Below, in pieces: positions 7,013-15,100 of a DNA stretch of 64,000 bases. The notes under the pieces are model-generated. The model was not told the DNA's origin. It did not search any database and saw only the letters and a program-made list of their open reading frames with translations. The translations under genes were made by a program, and so were the position numbers. The stretch is from TMED27 sp041397865 (GTDB lineage: Bacteria > Pseudomonadota > Alphaproteobacteria > Micavibrionales > Micavibrionaceae), in the NCBI GenBank assembly GCA_041397865.1, contig JAWKVT010000001.1, positions 1,364,001 through 1,428,000 of the forward strand. Reading direction: 5' to 3'. The number at the start of each line of letters is the position of its first letter. Within the stretch, counting starts at the first letter, position 1.

Positions 7013-7165
7013 TGCGAATAATTATCATTACAAAAACAAACTATAACCACATTAAACCAAAATCAAGGAAAATGTAAATGAGAATTATTCTCAAAAAAAT
7101 GATTGACTCTACTTTTTTTTGAAACTACAGAGTGGATATCGCTTCTCAAATGAGAACTGTTCTCA
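7013..7165. promoter_or_regulatory. Three Fur-type boxes between divergent iron genes
   Basis: Three sites with 7-1-7 inverted symmetry: TGCGAATAATTATCA (7013-7027, imperfect), TGAGAATTATTCTCA (7079-7093, perfect) and TGAGAACTGTTCTCA (7151-7165, perfect). The first lies in front of the cupredoxin/FTR1 operon, the last just before the outer-membrane protein gene. They match the Fur pattern; Irr sites in alphaproteobacteria are similar, so which regulator binds is not settled. Confidence 0.8.
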
Positions 7166-7193
7166 CTTAATTCTTACAAATATAGAGGAAAAA

Positions 7194-7949
7194 ATGAATA
7201 CAGCCTTCAAAACTACCGCCGCTCTGGCCGCCCTGATTCTGGGATCCCAGCTTTTCACCAGTCCCGCCCTTGCCGGTGTCGGAAAAATCAGCAGCCCACA
7301 GGTCGATAAAGGCGCCAAGGAAATTGAATTGACCGGCAAATACGAAATTGAAGAACACGGCGAAGACGAATATGAGTGGGAAAATGAACTTGAACTTGAA
7401 TATGGTCTGACCGAAAAAATCCTGCTGGAACTGGAAGCCGAAGTTAAGAAAGAACACGGCGAAGATACGGAATACGAAAAAACCGCCATCGGCATTCGTT
7501 ATGAACTCTCCGAACCCGGCGAATGGCTGGTCGATACCGCCGTCGAAGCCGGTTATGCCTTTTCAGGCACAGGGGATGCTGACAAGGCCAAGCTTGAGTT
7601 ACTGCTGAAAAAATATCTCGGCGATATCGAGGTTCTTTCCAATATAGAACTGGCCCGTGAAGTCGGCGAAGATGCTGAAAACGGCGTCGAGCTGGAAGCC
7701 GCCCTCGGCGGATACTATGACTTCAGCGAGTTCCTGAATGTCGGCGTCGAATATTTCGCCGATTTCGGCAACCTCTCTGATGACAATGGTTATAGCGAAC
7801 AAAAACATGCCATCGGCCCGATCATCGGTTCTGAAATACACCTACCCGGCGCGCTACGCGAGATTGAGTTTAAACTTGGTTACTATCAGGGCATCAGCAA
7901 AGCCGCCGCCGACGGCACTATAAAATATGAAATCGAGTTAGAATTCTAA
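7194..7949 (+). CDS. Outer-membrane beta-barrel protein, iron-regulated
   Basis: A 251-residue protein. The signal peptide ends at SPALA-GVGKI (about residue 27). The rest alternates polar and hydrophobic residues and ends in Phe, as barrels do. It is unusually rich in Glu, especially at 45-95 (EIEEHGEDEYEWENELELEY), which could attract cations. GAGGAA precedes the ATG at 7194. It is divergent from the cupredoxin/FTR1 operon across shared Fur-type boxes, so it may be the outer-membrane part of the same iron system. The family is not recognised with certainty. Confidence 0.75.
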   Translation: MNTAFKTTAALAALILGSQLFTSPALAGVGKISSPQVDKGAKEIELTGKYEIEEHGEDEYEWENELELEYGLTEKILLELEAEVKKEHGEDTEYEKTAIGIRYELSEPGEWLVDTAVEAGYAFSGTGDADKAKLELLLKKYLGDIEVLSNIELAREVGEDAENGVELEAALGGYYDFSEFLNVGVEYFADFGNLSDDNGYSEQKHAIGPIIGSEIHLPGALREIEFKLGYYQGISKAAADGTIKYEIELEF

Positions 7950-7972
7950 TACGCTTCGTTTCGATTTTTTTG

Positions 7973-8009
7973 AAAGGGGCCTCTTCCACCGGGAGGCCCC
8001 TTTCTTTTT
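7973..8009 (+). terminator. Rho-independent terminator after the barrel gene
   Basis: An 11-bp stem AAAGGGGCCTC / GAGGCCCCTTT with a 9-nt loop, followed by CTTTTT. Confidence 0.9.
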
Positions 8010-8022
8010 GTAAAAAGGGGTG

Positions 8023-8084
8023 CTATAAAGCCCCACCTGAATGGATTCAGGAGCCGGTCGCAGAATTCCTACCCGGCTTTATAG
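8023..8084 (+). promoter_or_regulatory. Structured leader of the queuosine operon, possible riboswitch
   Basis: Between the terminator and queC, CTATAAAGCC (8023-8032) pairs perfectly with GGCTTTATAG (8075-8084). Inside is a 6-bp hairpin CCTGAA-TGGA-TTCAGG (8036-8051). GCCGG (8053-8057) can instead pair with CCGGC (8073-8077), which would break the outer stem. Two exclusive folds right before the ribosome site of a preQ0 pathway suggest ligand control. I do not see the consensus of known preQ1 classes. Confidence 0.5.
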
Positions 8085-8102
8085 AGAAAACAAGGACTGA
8101 AC

Positions 8103-8804
8103 ATGAAAACACTTGTCATCTGCTCCGGCGGCCTCGATTCCGTCACGTTGGCTTACAAAATCGCCAAAGAGCATACCCTGTCCCGCCTTGTCAGCTTCAA
8201 TTACGGCCAGCGCCACAAAAAGGAGCTGGATTTCGCCGCCAAACAGGCTGAATTGCTGAACGTACCGCACTCCATTGTCGATATCACCAAAGCAGGCGCA
8301 CTGCTGACCGGCTCGGCTCTGACCGATAACGTCGATGTCCCCGACGGACATTATGCCGCTGAAACCATGAAGATCACCGTCGTACCCAACCGCAACGCCA
8401 TTATGCTCACCATCGCCTATGGTATTGCCGCAGCGGAAAAGCTGAACGCCATCGCCACAGCGGTACATGGAGGGGATCACTTCATTTACCCGGATTGCCG
8501 CCCCGAATTCATCCGCTCATTTGCCAAAATGCAAAATGACGCGCTTGAAGGCGTGGCCGATATCAGGCTTTTCACGCCCTATCTGGATAAAACCAAAACC
8601 GATATCGCCGCTGATGCCGCAAAATACGGCGTACCGATTGAACATACATGGTCGTGTTACAAGGGCGGGGACATCCATTGCGGCCGCTGCGGCACCTGCG
8701 TCGAACGTCAGGAAGCCTTTGCCGACGCGGGCGTAACAGACCCTACAGAATATGCCGATGCGGAATTCTGGCGCGAAACCGTGAAACAGGCGGGAGCGGC
8801 GTAA
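8103..8804 (+). CDS. queC: 7-cyano-7-deazaguanine synthase QueC
   Basis: A 233-residue cytosolic enzyme that turns 7-carboxy-7-deazaguanine into preQ0 using ATP and ammonia. The PP-loop SGGLDS is at residues 8-13. The zinc site is C185...C193, C196, C199 in CYKGGDIHCGRCGTC. Length is normal. AAGGA precedes the ATG. It is the first gene of queCDEF, overlapping queD by one base (TAATG). Control by the upstream leader is likely. Confidence 0.97.
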   Translation: MKTLVICSGGLDSVTLAYKIAKEHTLSRLVSFNYGQRHKKELDFAAKQAELLNVPHSIVDITKAGALLTGSALTDNVDVPDGHYAAETMKITVVPNRNAIMLTIAYGIAAAEKLNAIATAVHGGDHFIYPDCRPEFIRSFAKMQNDALEGVADIRLFTPYLDKTKTDIAADAAKYGVPIEHTWSCYKGGDIHCGRCGTCVERQEAFADAGVTDPTEYADAEFWRETVKQAGAA

Positions 8805-9160
8805 TGTATACCATCTCAAAAGAATATCACTTCTCCGCCAGCCACCAGCTTTACGGTCTTGATGAAGACCACCCCTGCGCCCGCCTGCACGGACATAATT
8901 ATATTGTCGAGGTCGAGTTGCAATCAGCGACGCTGAACGAAACCGGCTTTGTCCGCGATTACCGCGAGCTGGACGAGCTAAAAACCTATATTGATGAAAA
9001 GGTCGATCACCGCCACTTGAACGACGTTTTAGGCAAAGACAACACCACCGCCGAGTTGATCGCCAGGCATTTCTACGATTGGTGCAAGTCCCGCTGGCCG
9101 GAAGTATCGGCGGTGCGCGTCAAGGAAAGCCCAAAAACCTGCGCGGAATACAGGAGATGA
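8804..9160 (+). CDS. queD: 6-carboxytetrahydropterin synthase QueD
   Basis: A 118-residue enzyme converting dihydroneopterin triphosphate to 6-carboxytetrahydropterin, the second step towards preQ0. Zinc ligands are H14, H29 and H31 (SHQLYG, LHGHNY) and the catalytic Cys is C25 (HPCARLHGH). Start and stop overlap its neighbours (TAATG with queC, ATGA with queE), so the operon is tightly coupled. The fold and length match the PTPS family. Confidence 0.95.
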   Translation: MYTISKEYHFSASHQLYGLDEDHPCARLHGHNYIVEVELQSATLNETGFVRDYRELDELKTYIDEKVDHRHLNDVLGKDNTTAELIARHFYDWCKSRWPEVSAVRVKESPKTCAEYRR

Positions 9161-9861
9161 CCGATCTCATCCGCATCAGCGAGATTTTCGGCCCGACTAT
9201 TCAGGGCGAAGGCACATTAATAGGCCGCCCCACGATCTTCGTCCGCACCGGCGGCTGCGATTACCGCTGTAGCTGGTGCGATACGCTCCATGCCGTGGAC
9301 AGCCAATACCGCAAAACATGGACCCCCATGAGTGCAACAGACATTATAGCCGAAATCGAAGACCTCTCCGGCGGCAATCCGACCATGATAACCCTCTCGG
9401 GCGGCAACCCGGCCATCCAGCCCCTCGGCAGCCTGATAAAGCGCGGCCATGAAAAGGGGTATACCTTCGCTCTCGAAACCCAAGGCTCTGTCGCACAAGA
9501 CTGGTTTGCCGATCTTGATGTCCTCACGCTCTCACCCAAACCGCCCTCCAGCGGCATGAACACTGACTGGGCCAGATTCGATGAATGCTTAAAAGCAGCA
9601 GGCGGCAAACCGCAAACTACCATGAAAATCGTAGTATTCGACGAAGCCGATTATCAATATGCTCAGGAGGCCGCTGCGCGTTACCCAGACCTGCCGCTAT
9701 ACTTGCAACCGGGCAACCACAAAACCGAAGGTGAGGCGGATATACCGGGCCTGCACGCTCGCCTCGAATGGCTGGCCCAAAAGGTTGCAAACAATAACGC
9801 AAAAGCCTGCGTCCTGCCCCAACTTCATGTCATGCTCTGGGGCAACAAGAGAGGAGTTTAA
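9157..9861 (+). CDS. queE: 7-carboxy-7-deazaguanine synthase QueE
   Basis: A 234-residue radical-SAM enzyme that contracts 6-carboxytetrahydropterin to 7-carboxy-7-deazaguanine. The iron-sulfur Cys motif C34-x3-C38-x2-C41 is in GGCDYRCSWCDT, preceded by the substrate-loop IFGPTIQGEG. The ATG at 9157 follows AGGAG inside the queD end and overlaps its stop; a longer frame from 9079 is not needed. Part of queCDEF. Confidence 0.95.
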   Translation: MTDLIRISEIFGPTIQGEGTLIGRPTIFVRTGGCDYRCSWCDTLHAVDSQYRKTWTPMSATDIIAEIEDLSGGNPTMITLSGGNPAIQPLGSLIKRGHEKGYTFALETQGSVAQDWFADLDVLTLSPKPPSSGMNTDWARFDECLKAAGGKPQTTMKIVVFDEADYQYAQEAAARYPDLPLYLQPGNHKTEGEADIPGLHARLEWLAQKVANNNAKACVLPQLHVMLWGNKRGV

Positions 9862-9862
9862 A

Positions 9863-10327
9863 ATGAGTGATGATATTTATAAGGATCTGAAACAGCTCGG
9901 TGGTGAAACCAAAATCCCTGCATCACCCGAAGAAGCCCTGCTCGAGCGCGTACCCAACCCGCAAAAAGACACGCAATATGCCGTGCGTTTCACCATGCCG
10001 GAATTCACCTCGCTGTGCCCCCTCACCGGGCAGCCTGACTTCGCGCATTTGATGCTCGATTACGTACCCGGCGACTGGCTGGTCGAGAGCAAATCGCTCA
10101 AATTGTTCCTCTTCTCCTTTCGTAACCACGGAGCGTTCCATGAAGACTGCACCATCACCATCGCCAAACGCATCCTCGAAATCACCGAAGCGAAATGGCT
10201 GCGTCTGGGCGGATACTGGTATCCGCGCGGCGGCATCCCGATTGATATTTTTTATCAAACCGGCGAACCACCTAAAGATATCTGGATTCCTAAACAGGAT
10301 GTTGCGAATTACCGGGGACGCGGATAG
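9863..10327 (+). CDS. queF: NADPH-dependent 7-cyano-7-deazaguanine reductase QueF
   Basis: A 154-residue unimodular QueF, which reduces preQ0 to preQ1 before insertion into tRNA. The thioimide-forming Cys (C52) and the Asp (D59) are in TSLCPLTGQPDF; the NADPH motif region ESKSLKLFLFSFRNHG follows. GAGGAG lies before the ATG at 9863, one base after the queE stop. The last gene of the operon; the tRNA-guanine transglycosylase gene is not in the window. Confidence 0.95.
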   Translation: MSDDIYKDLKQLGGETKIPASPEEALLERVPNPQKDTQYAVRFTMPEFTSLCPLTGQPDFAHLMLDYVPGDWLVESKSLKLFLFSFRNHGAFHEDCTITIAKRILEITEAKWLRLGGYWYPRGGIPIDIFYQTGEPPKDIWIPKQDVANYRGRG

Positions 10328-10489
10328 AGCATTACCATAACAACAAATAGCGTCTTTTCCACAATTCATTCATGTGTATTAAACCACTTTTTTGTTGCCC
10401 CGCTTTAAAGAATCCTTTTTATTCTAGGGTTTGTAGAAAATGGCCGTTGTGCCATGCGATATTAATTTTCAAATTCATAGGAAGAAACC

Positions 10490-11749
10490 ATGAAACTCTT
10501 TAAAGCGCTCGCCCTGACGACTACTGCGTTATTCAGCATTGCCTCTCCCGCTTTGGCAACCACAAGCAGCGACGATCCTGAAGTTTTGATCAAGGACGGT
10601 AAAATTTTCGGCGTTGCCCGTTACCGTTATGAACACGTTGAGCAGGACGGATTCACAAACGATGCAGACGCAAGCACAGTGCGTACAAACCTAGGTTTCA
10701 AAACAGGGGTTTACAAGAATTTTCAAGGCTTGGTTGAAGCACAGATTGTACAAAATATCGGCAATGAAGATTTCAACAGCACCACCAACGGTAAAACAAC
10801 ATTTCCCGTTGTTGCCGACCCCGACGTGGCGGAAATAAACGAGCTATGGCTTTCTTGGTCCGGTCTGCCAGAAACAACCGTGAAAGTGGGCCGCCAAAAA
10901 ATGAACATCGACAACCTGCGTTTTATCGGCACTGTTGACTGGAGGCAAAACGACCAAACTTTCGATGCCGTGCAGATTACAAACTCAAGCATCGAAAACC
11001 TCGATCTTCTTTATAGCTACGTCGCCAATGTAAACCGCATTCAAGGCGGCGATCACCCTCTCGGTGATCTGGATTCAGAAATCCATATCGCCAATGTTTC
11101 CTATAAGTTTGCTGACTGGCTGAAACTGACAGGTTATGGCTACTGGCTCGACTTCGACGAAGCCGCCGGACTGTCGAACAAAACTTACGGCCTGCGTGCA
11201 ACAGGAAGTGTGCCGATCAACGCCGACTGGACCTTCTTCTATGAAGCCGAAGGTGCAAAACAGGACGATCACGGCAACAACACCGCCAATTACGACGAAA
11301 GTTATTACCACATATCACCGGGTATTAAAGGCCTTGGCTTCACCCTTCAAGCAGGCTATGAAAAGCTCGGAGGCAATGGCACCAACTCATTCGCAACGCC
11401 TCTTGCAACACTTCATAAGTTTAACGGCTGGGCCGATGCATTTTTGGCAACCCCGGCCGCCGGTCTGGAAGATGCTTACATCAGCGCTTCTTATCAGTTC
11501 TCCGGCACAAACAGCCTTTTAGACGGCACAAAATTCACAGCCGTCTATCACGACTATGACAGCGACGCATCCGGCACTGGTGATTTCGGCGACGAACTAG
11601 ACCTGTCGATCGGCAAAAGCTTCACACTTCCGGATGCAGGCCAGCCGTTCAAGAAAGTAAACGTCTTGCTTAAATATGCCGATTACGATGGTGACAGCGG
11701 CATCGCCGATCGGGAAAAAATCTGGGTCCAGATCGCCGTACCGTTTTAA
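10490..11749 (+). CDS. Alginate-export-type outer-membrane porin
   Basis: A 419-residue protein with a signal peptide (cleavage near SPALA-TTSS, residue 24), followed by alternating beta strands and a C-terminal Phe. The pattern KIFGVARYRYEHVEQ, VRTNLGFKTG, VGRQKMNIDNLRFIG and WRQNDQTFDAV resembles the AlgE/alginate_exp family of barrels, which pass anionic sugars or other solutes. It stands alone between queF and a strong terminator. Its closeness to the phosphate/arsenate cluster may mean a link with anion uptake, but no shared regulatory site is visible. Substrate unknown. Confidence 0.8.
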   Translation: MKLFKALALTTTALFSIASPALATTSSDDPEVLIKDGKIFGVARYRYEHVEQDGFTNDADASTVRTNLGFKTGVYKNFQGLVEAQIVQNIGNEDFNSTTNGKTTFPVVADPDVAEINELWLSWSGLPETTVKVGRQKMNIDNLRFIGTVDWRQNDQTFDAVQITNSSIENLDLLYSYVANVNRIQGGDHPLGDLDSEIHIANVSYKFADWLKLTGYGYWLDFDEAAGLSNKTYGLRATGSVPINADWTFFYEAEGAKQDDHGNNTANYDESYYHISPGIKGLGFTLQAGYEKLGGNGTNSFATPLATLHKFNGWADAFLATPAAGLEDAYISASYQFSGTNSLLDGTKFTAVYHDYDSDASGTGDFGDELDLSIGKSFTLPDAGQPFKKVNVLLKYADYDGDSGIADREKIWVQIAVPF

Positions 11750-11801
11750 AAAGATCAGGCTTACCGCCTGAGTTCAAGAACTTGTAAGATAAAAACTTAC
11801 G

Positions 11802-11843
11802 ATTCGCCCGTAATGAAAAAAATCATTACGGGCGAATTGTTTT
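11802..11843. terminator. Strong two-way terminator after the porin
   Basis: A perfect 15-bp stem ATTCGCCCGTAATGA / TCATTACGGGCGAAT with a 6-nt A-rich loop, followed by TGTTTTAA. A strong stop for the porin gene. Confidence 0.9.
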
Positions 11844-11974
11844 AAACGGCGACCGCTCACAATAGCTTTACATTCCCCGCCCAAAAGAAAACAACCCACA
11901 GCCCTGTAAAAGCCATAGACACGGCTTTCAAAACAGCTCACAGCCAAGCATACAAAATTCCTGTAAAAAAACTG

Positions 11975-12002
11975 TTGACTCCGGCAAAGATACGTCTATA
12001 AG
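11975..12002 (+). promoter_or_regulatory. Sigma70-type promoter of arsR, giving a leaderless start
   Basis: TTGACT (11975-11980), 16-bp spacer, TATAAG (11997-12002). The ATG of the ArsR-type gene is at 12012, so transcription should begin within about three bases of it and no ribosome site is seen. The partly symmetric GTCTATAAGTCTAGAC over the -10 box may be the operator. Confidence 0.65.
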
Positions 12003-12011
12003 TCTAGACCT

Positions 12012-12386
12012 ATGGACATACAAGACGCCCTTATAGCATTCGATGCCCTCTCTCAGGAAACACGCCTGAAAGTCTTTCGCCTGCTCGTACAACATGGGAG
12101 AGAGGGCGCTCCGGCTGGCTTGCTCAGCAAGCAGCTCGGTATTCCTCACAACACGCTTTCATTCCACCTCGCCCACATGAATAATGCGGAATTGATTTTA
12201 TCCCGCAAAGAGGGCCGCTCCGTAATCTACACTGTCAATTTCATAGTGTTTCAGGATTTACTACGTTTCATGGTCGATGATTGCTGCTCAAAAAATGTCG
12301 CCAGTACGCGCAACAGCAAGACAGACGGCTTATCAGCCGTAATAGAACTTGCAGAAGTCGAAAAGCGAAGCAAAAGATGGCACTAG
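12012..12386 (+). CDS. arsR: ArsR-family transcriptional regulator
   Basis: A 124-residue winged-helix repressor: MDIQDALIAFDALSQETRLKVFRLL, recognition helix around LGIPHNTLSFHLAHMNNAELI, wing at RKEGRSVIYTVN. The Cys pair DDCC near residues 91-94 could bind As(III); the classic ELCVCDL site is absent, as in many alphaproteobacterial ArsR. It heads a cluster of phosphate uptake genes that also contains arsC and aqpS, so arsenic sensing is the best inference. The promoter lies so close that translation is probably leaderless. Confidence 0.85.
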   Translation: MDIQDALIAFDALSQETRLKVFRLLVQHGREGAPAGLLSKQLGIPHNTLSFHLAHMNNAELILSRKEGRSVIYTVNFIVFQDLLRFMVDDCCSKNVASTRNSKTDGLSAVIELAEVEKRSKRWH

Positions 12387-12487
12387 AAAACACCATCGTA
12401 AAACCTTCATACGGGCCGCAGGGGCGGCTCGAAAGGGACCCGTGTCCGAATCCGTTAAAAAAAACATGTATAGATTCTATGAGTCCG

Positions 12488-12510
12488 GCGGTTTTTAAAC
12501 CGCTTTTTTT
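12488..12510 (+). terminator. Terminator between arsR and pstS
   Basis: Stem GCGGTTT / AAACCGC with a 2-nt loop and seven T residues. It probably ends some arsR transcripts, so pstS may be read through in part or have its own promoter in 12511-12560. Confidence 0.8.
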
Positions 12511-12574
12511 GTACCTGAAATCAGAAACATCCAATTTTAACCCCTTTCATAATTTTAAACCAAAGGAGAATGTT

Positions 12575-13603
12575 ATGAAAAAAATATTATACACGCTAAC
12601 AGCCCTCACGGCTCTGGCCTTGCCCTTGCAGGCCCAAGCCGGAACGAATATTCAGATTGTCGGCTCATCGACAGTCTACCCCTTCGTCACCGTCGCCGCC
12701 GAAGAATTCGGCAACAACACAGAATTCAACACACCCATTGTTGAATCAACCGGCACCGGTGGCGGTTTTAAACTGTTCTGCGCAGGAATTGGCGAATCCC
12801 ACCCGGACATCTCCAATGCTTCCCGCGCAATCAAAAAAAGTGAACAGGAGCTTTGCGCGAAAAACGGCGTTAAAGACATCACGGAAATCAAGCTCGGCTA
12901 TGACGGCATTGTTTTAGCCAATTCCAAAAAAGCTGATCGTTACAGCCTGACAAAAGATCAAATCTTTCTGGCTTTGGCAAAACAAATCCCGTCCGGCGGA
13001 AAATTGATCGACAACCCGAATCAAAATTGGAGTGACATTGACGCCGCCCTGCCCAATGTAAAAATCGAAGTTTACGGCCCGCCGACAACATCAGGAACCC
13101 GCGACGCTTTTTCTGAGCTTGTCATGGAAACAGCCTGTAAAGACCTCCCCGAATTCAAAGCAGCCTTCCCGGACAAAAAAGCCCGCAAAAAGTCCTGCCA
13201 CCTCCTGCGCGAAGACGGTCACTACATTGAAGCCGGTGAGAACGACAATTTGATCGTGCAAAAGCTTCAGAGCAATCCGCAGGCACTGGGCATTTTCGGT
13301 TTCAGCTTCCTCGACCAAAGCGGAGATATCGTTCAGGGCAGCATCATAGAGGGTAAAGAACCCACCTTTAGCAACATCTCTGACGGCTCATACGGTATTT
13401 CCCGTTCGCTCTATGTGTACCTGAAAAATGCCCATATTGGCAAAACTGCGGGTTTGCGCGAATTTGCAACACAGTTGATCGGCGATGAAGCCGCCGGCGA
13501 ATTCGGCTATCTGGCAGAAAAAGGTTTAATTCCCTTGCCCGCAGAAGAACTCGAAACCATGCAAAGCCGTGTAAGCGCTCTCGCTGAAAGTGCCTCTAAC
13601 TAA
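12575..13603 (+). CDS. pstS: Phosphate ABC transporter substrate-binding protein PstS
   Basis: A 342-residue periplasmic protein. Signal peptide to QAQA-GTNI (about residue 23), then the family start IQIVGSSTVYPF and VESTGTGGGFKLFC, YGPPTTSGTRDAF and the DGSYGISRSLYVY region that line the anion pocket. GGAGAA precedes the ATG at 12575. It is followed by an OprP-like porin and pstCAB. The arsC-aqpS tail of the cluster suggests this Pst system is tuned for phosphate when arsenate is present. Confidence 0.93.
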   Translation: MKKILYTLTALTALALPLQAQAGTNIQIVGSSTVYPFVTVAAEEFGNNTEFNTPIVESTGTGGGFKLFCAGIGESHPDISNASRAIKKSEQELCAKNGVKDITEIKLGYDGIVLANSKKADRYSLTKDQIFLALAKQIPSGGKLIDNPNQNWSDIDAALPNVKIEVYGPPTTSGTRDAFSELVMETACKDLPEFKAAFPDKKARKKSCHLLREDGHYIEAGENDNLIVQKLQSNPQALGIFGFSFLDQSGDIVQGSIIEGKEPTFSNISDGSYGISRSLYVYLKNAHIGKTAGLREFATQLIGDEAAGEFGYLAEKGLIPLPAEELETMQSRVSALAESASN

Positions 13604-13641
13604 CTGAAAAAACATTCTCACACATCAGAAAGGAAAAAACG

Positions 13642-15036
13642 ATGTTTAAGAAAACCCTTCTCCTCTCCTCTGCCGTTGCCTTAATCGGGGCAAGCCCGGC
13701 CATGGCGGCGGAACAAATGTCGATGGACGAAATTCAGGCACAGCTCCAACAGCTTGCCTCCCAAGTTCAAAATCTGTCAAAGGTCGTTGAGAGCCAAAAC
13801 GAAACGATTAAACGTCAGGCCGCCGAGCTTGAAAACCAGAAACAAGCCTCTGCCGAAGCCATCGCGAATATCCAACCTGCTGCGGGAGAAGGCCTGGGCG
13901 ACGTAAAAATCTCCATGAGCCCTTCACCAAAGATTGAGTCAACTGACGGAAAATACTCTTTCCAACCCTTTGGCCGTGTTCATCTTGACGCCACCGCTTT
14001 TGATGACGACAAATTTGACCATGCCGACAATGCAAATTTTCGCCGGGCCCGTTTGGGTTTCAAAGGAAATCTGGGTGAGGATTTCAAATATAAATCCGAA
14101 ATCGACTTCGCCGGTGAAAACGTTGCTTTCAAAGAGGTGACACTGACATATACAGGGCTTGACGCCGCCGACATTAAAATCGGCCACCAGAAACCCTTTG
14201 TCGGTATGGAGCAAAACACAAGTTCGAATTACCTGATGTTTATAGAGCGTTCCGCACCGACCAACGCCTTCACACGCGATGAAGAACTGGGCCTCAACGT
14301 GCTGGCCGGAGGCAAAAACTGGTCGCTCGGCGCAGGTATCTTCAACGAAGATGGCGGCAATACAAGCACAGGTGACGACGAAGACATCACCTATGATGTA
14401 CGCGGATCTGTAAATGTGCTCGGCCTCGCCAATGAAGACACAAAGAACGTCCTCCACCTCGGCGCAGGCTACAGCTATCGCAATCCGACAGGCACTGTCC
14501 GTTTCAGGGCCAGACCCGGCACAGGAGACGGCGCACGCCAAATCGACACCGGAAGCTTCGGCGCGGTTGACAGCGTTGGTGTCTACAACGCCGAACTCGC
14601 CGCCGTTGCAGGGCCGCTGAGTTTCCAAGGCGAATATTTCAAAGCCGATGCCAACCGCAGCGGTGGAAATCAGGATGCTGATTTCGACGGATATTACGCC
14701 CAAGCAGGCTGGCTTATCACTGGTGAAAGCCGCCCATACAAAGGAAAAACCGGAAACTTCAGCCGCGTAAAACCGAAAAACCCATTCAGCCTGAAAGAAG
14801 GTGGATGGGGCGCATGGGAACTTCTCGCACGCTATGACAATACAGACCTGAACGATACGAGTGCAGGAATCACCGGTGGAGAAATGGACACAACCAGCGT
14901 CGGTGTAAACTGGCATCTCACAGATCACGTTCGTTTAATGGCAAACGTAATTGATGTCGATACGGACAACAATGCCGCCACAGCCGCCAACGATGATCCA
15001 ACGATCTATAACGTTCGCGCGCAATGGGACTTTTAA
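13642..15036 (+). CDS. OprP/OprO-like phosphate-selective porin
   Basis: A 464-residue outer-membrane protein: signal peptide (to AMAAEQ, about 22), a short coiled coil (residues about 28-75, heptads such as QLASQVQNLSKVVESQ), then a barrel starting FQPFGRVHLDATAFDDD with RRARLGFKGNLGEDFKYKSEIDF and ending in Phe. This matches the OprO/OprP family; in Pseudomonas the same coiled coil forms trimers. Its place between pstS and pstC supports anion uptake. Phosphate versus arsenate choice cannot be read from the sequence. Confidence 0.9.
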   Translation: MFKKTLLLSSAVALIGASPAMAAEQMSMDEIQAQLQQLASQVQNLSKVVESQNETIKRQAAELENQKQASAEAIANIQPAAGEGLGDVKISMSPSPKIESTDGKYSFQPFGRVHLDATAFDDDKFDHADNANFRRARLGFKGNLGEDFKYKSEIDFAGENVAFKEVTLTYTGLDAADIKIGHQKPFVGMEQNTSSNYLMFIERSAPTNAFTRDEELGLNVLAGGKNWSLGAGIFNEDGGNTSTGDDEDITYDVRGSVNVLGLANEDTKNVLHLGAGYSYRNPTGTVRFRARPGTGDGARQIDTGSFGAVDSVGVYNAELAAVAGPLSFQGEYFKADANRSGGNQDADFDGYYAQAGWLITGESRPYKGKTGNFSRVKPKNPFSLKEGGWGAWELLARYDNTDLNDTSAGITGGEMDTTSVGVNWHLTDHVRLMANVIDVDTDNNAATAANDDPTIYNVRAQWDF

Positions 15037-15055
15037 AAAATATCTCCTCCATGGG

Positions 15056-15087
15056 AAATAGCCGCTTGTATAAAGCGGCTATTTCTT
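15056..15087 (+). terminator. Hairpin terminator after the porin gene
   Basis: Stem AAATAGCCGCTT / AAGCGGCTATTT (15056-15067/15073-15084) with a short loop, followed by CTT. The weak T run suggests partial stopping, giving more PstS/porin than membrane subunits. Confidence 0.7.
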
Positions 15088-15100
15088 ATAACCACTAAGC

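Noticed and set aside
8023..8084. Assignment of the queC leader to a known preQ1 riboswitch class
   Set aside because: I could not place the conserved loop sequences of any class by eye, so only a structured leader is reported.
13939..14928. A 329-codon minus-strand frame opposite the OprP-like porin
   Set aside because: The porin has signal peptide, coiled coil and barrel motifs; the opposite frame has none and is a composition shadow.
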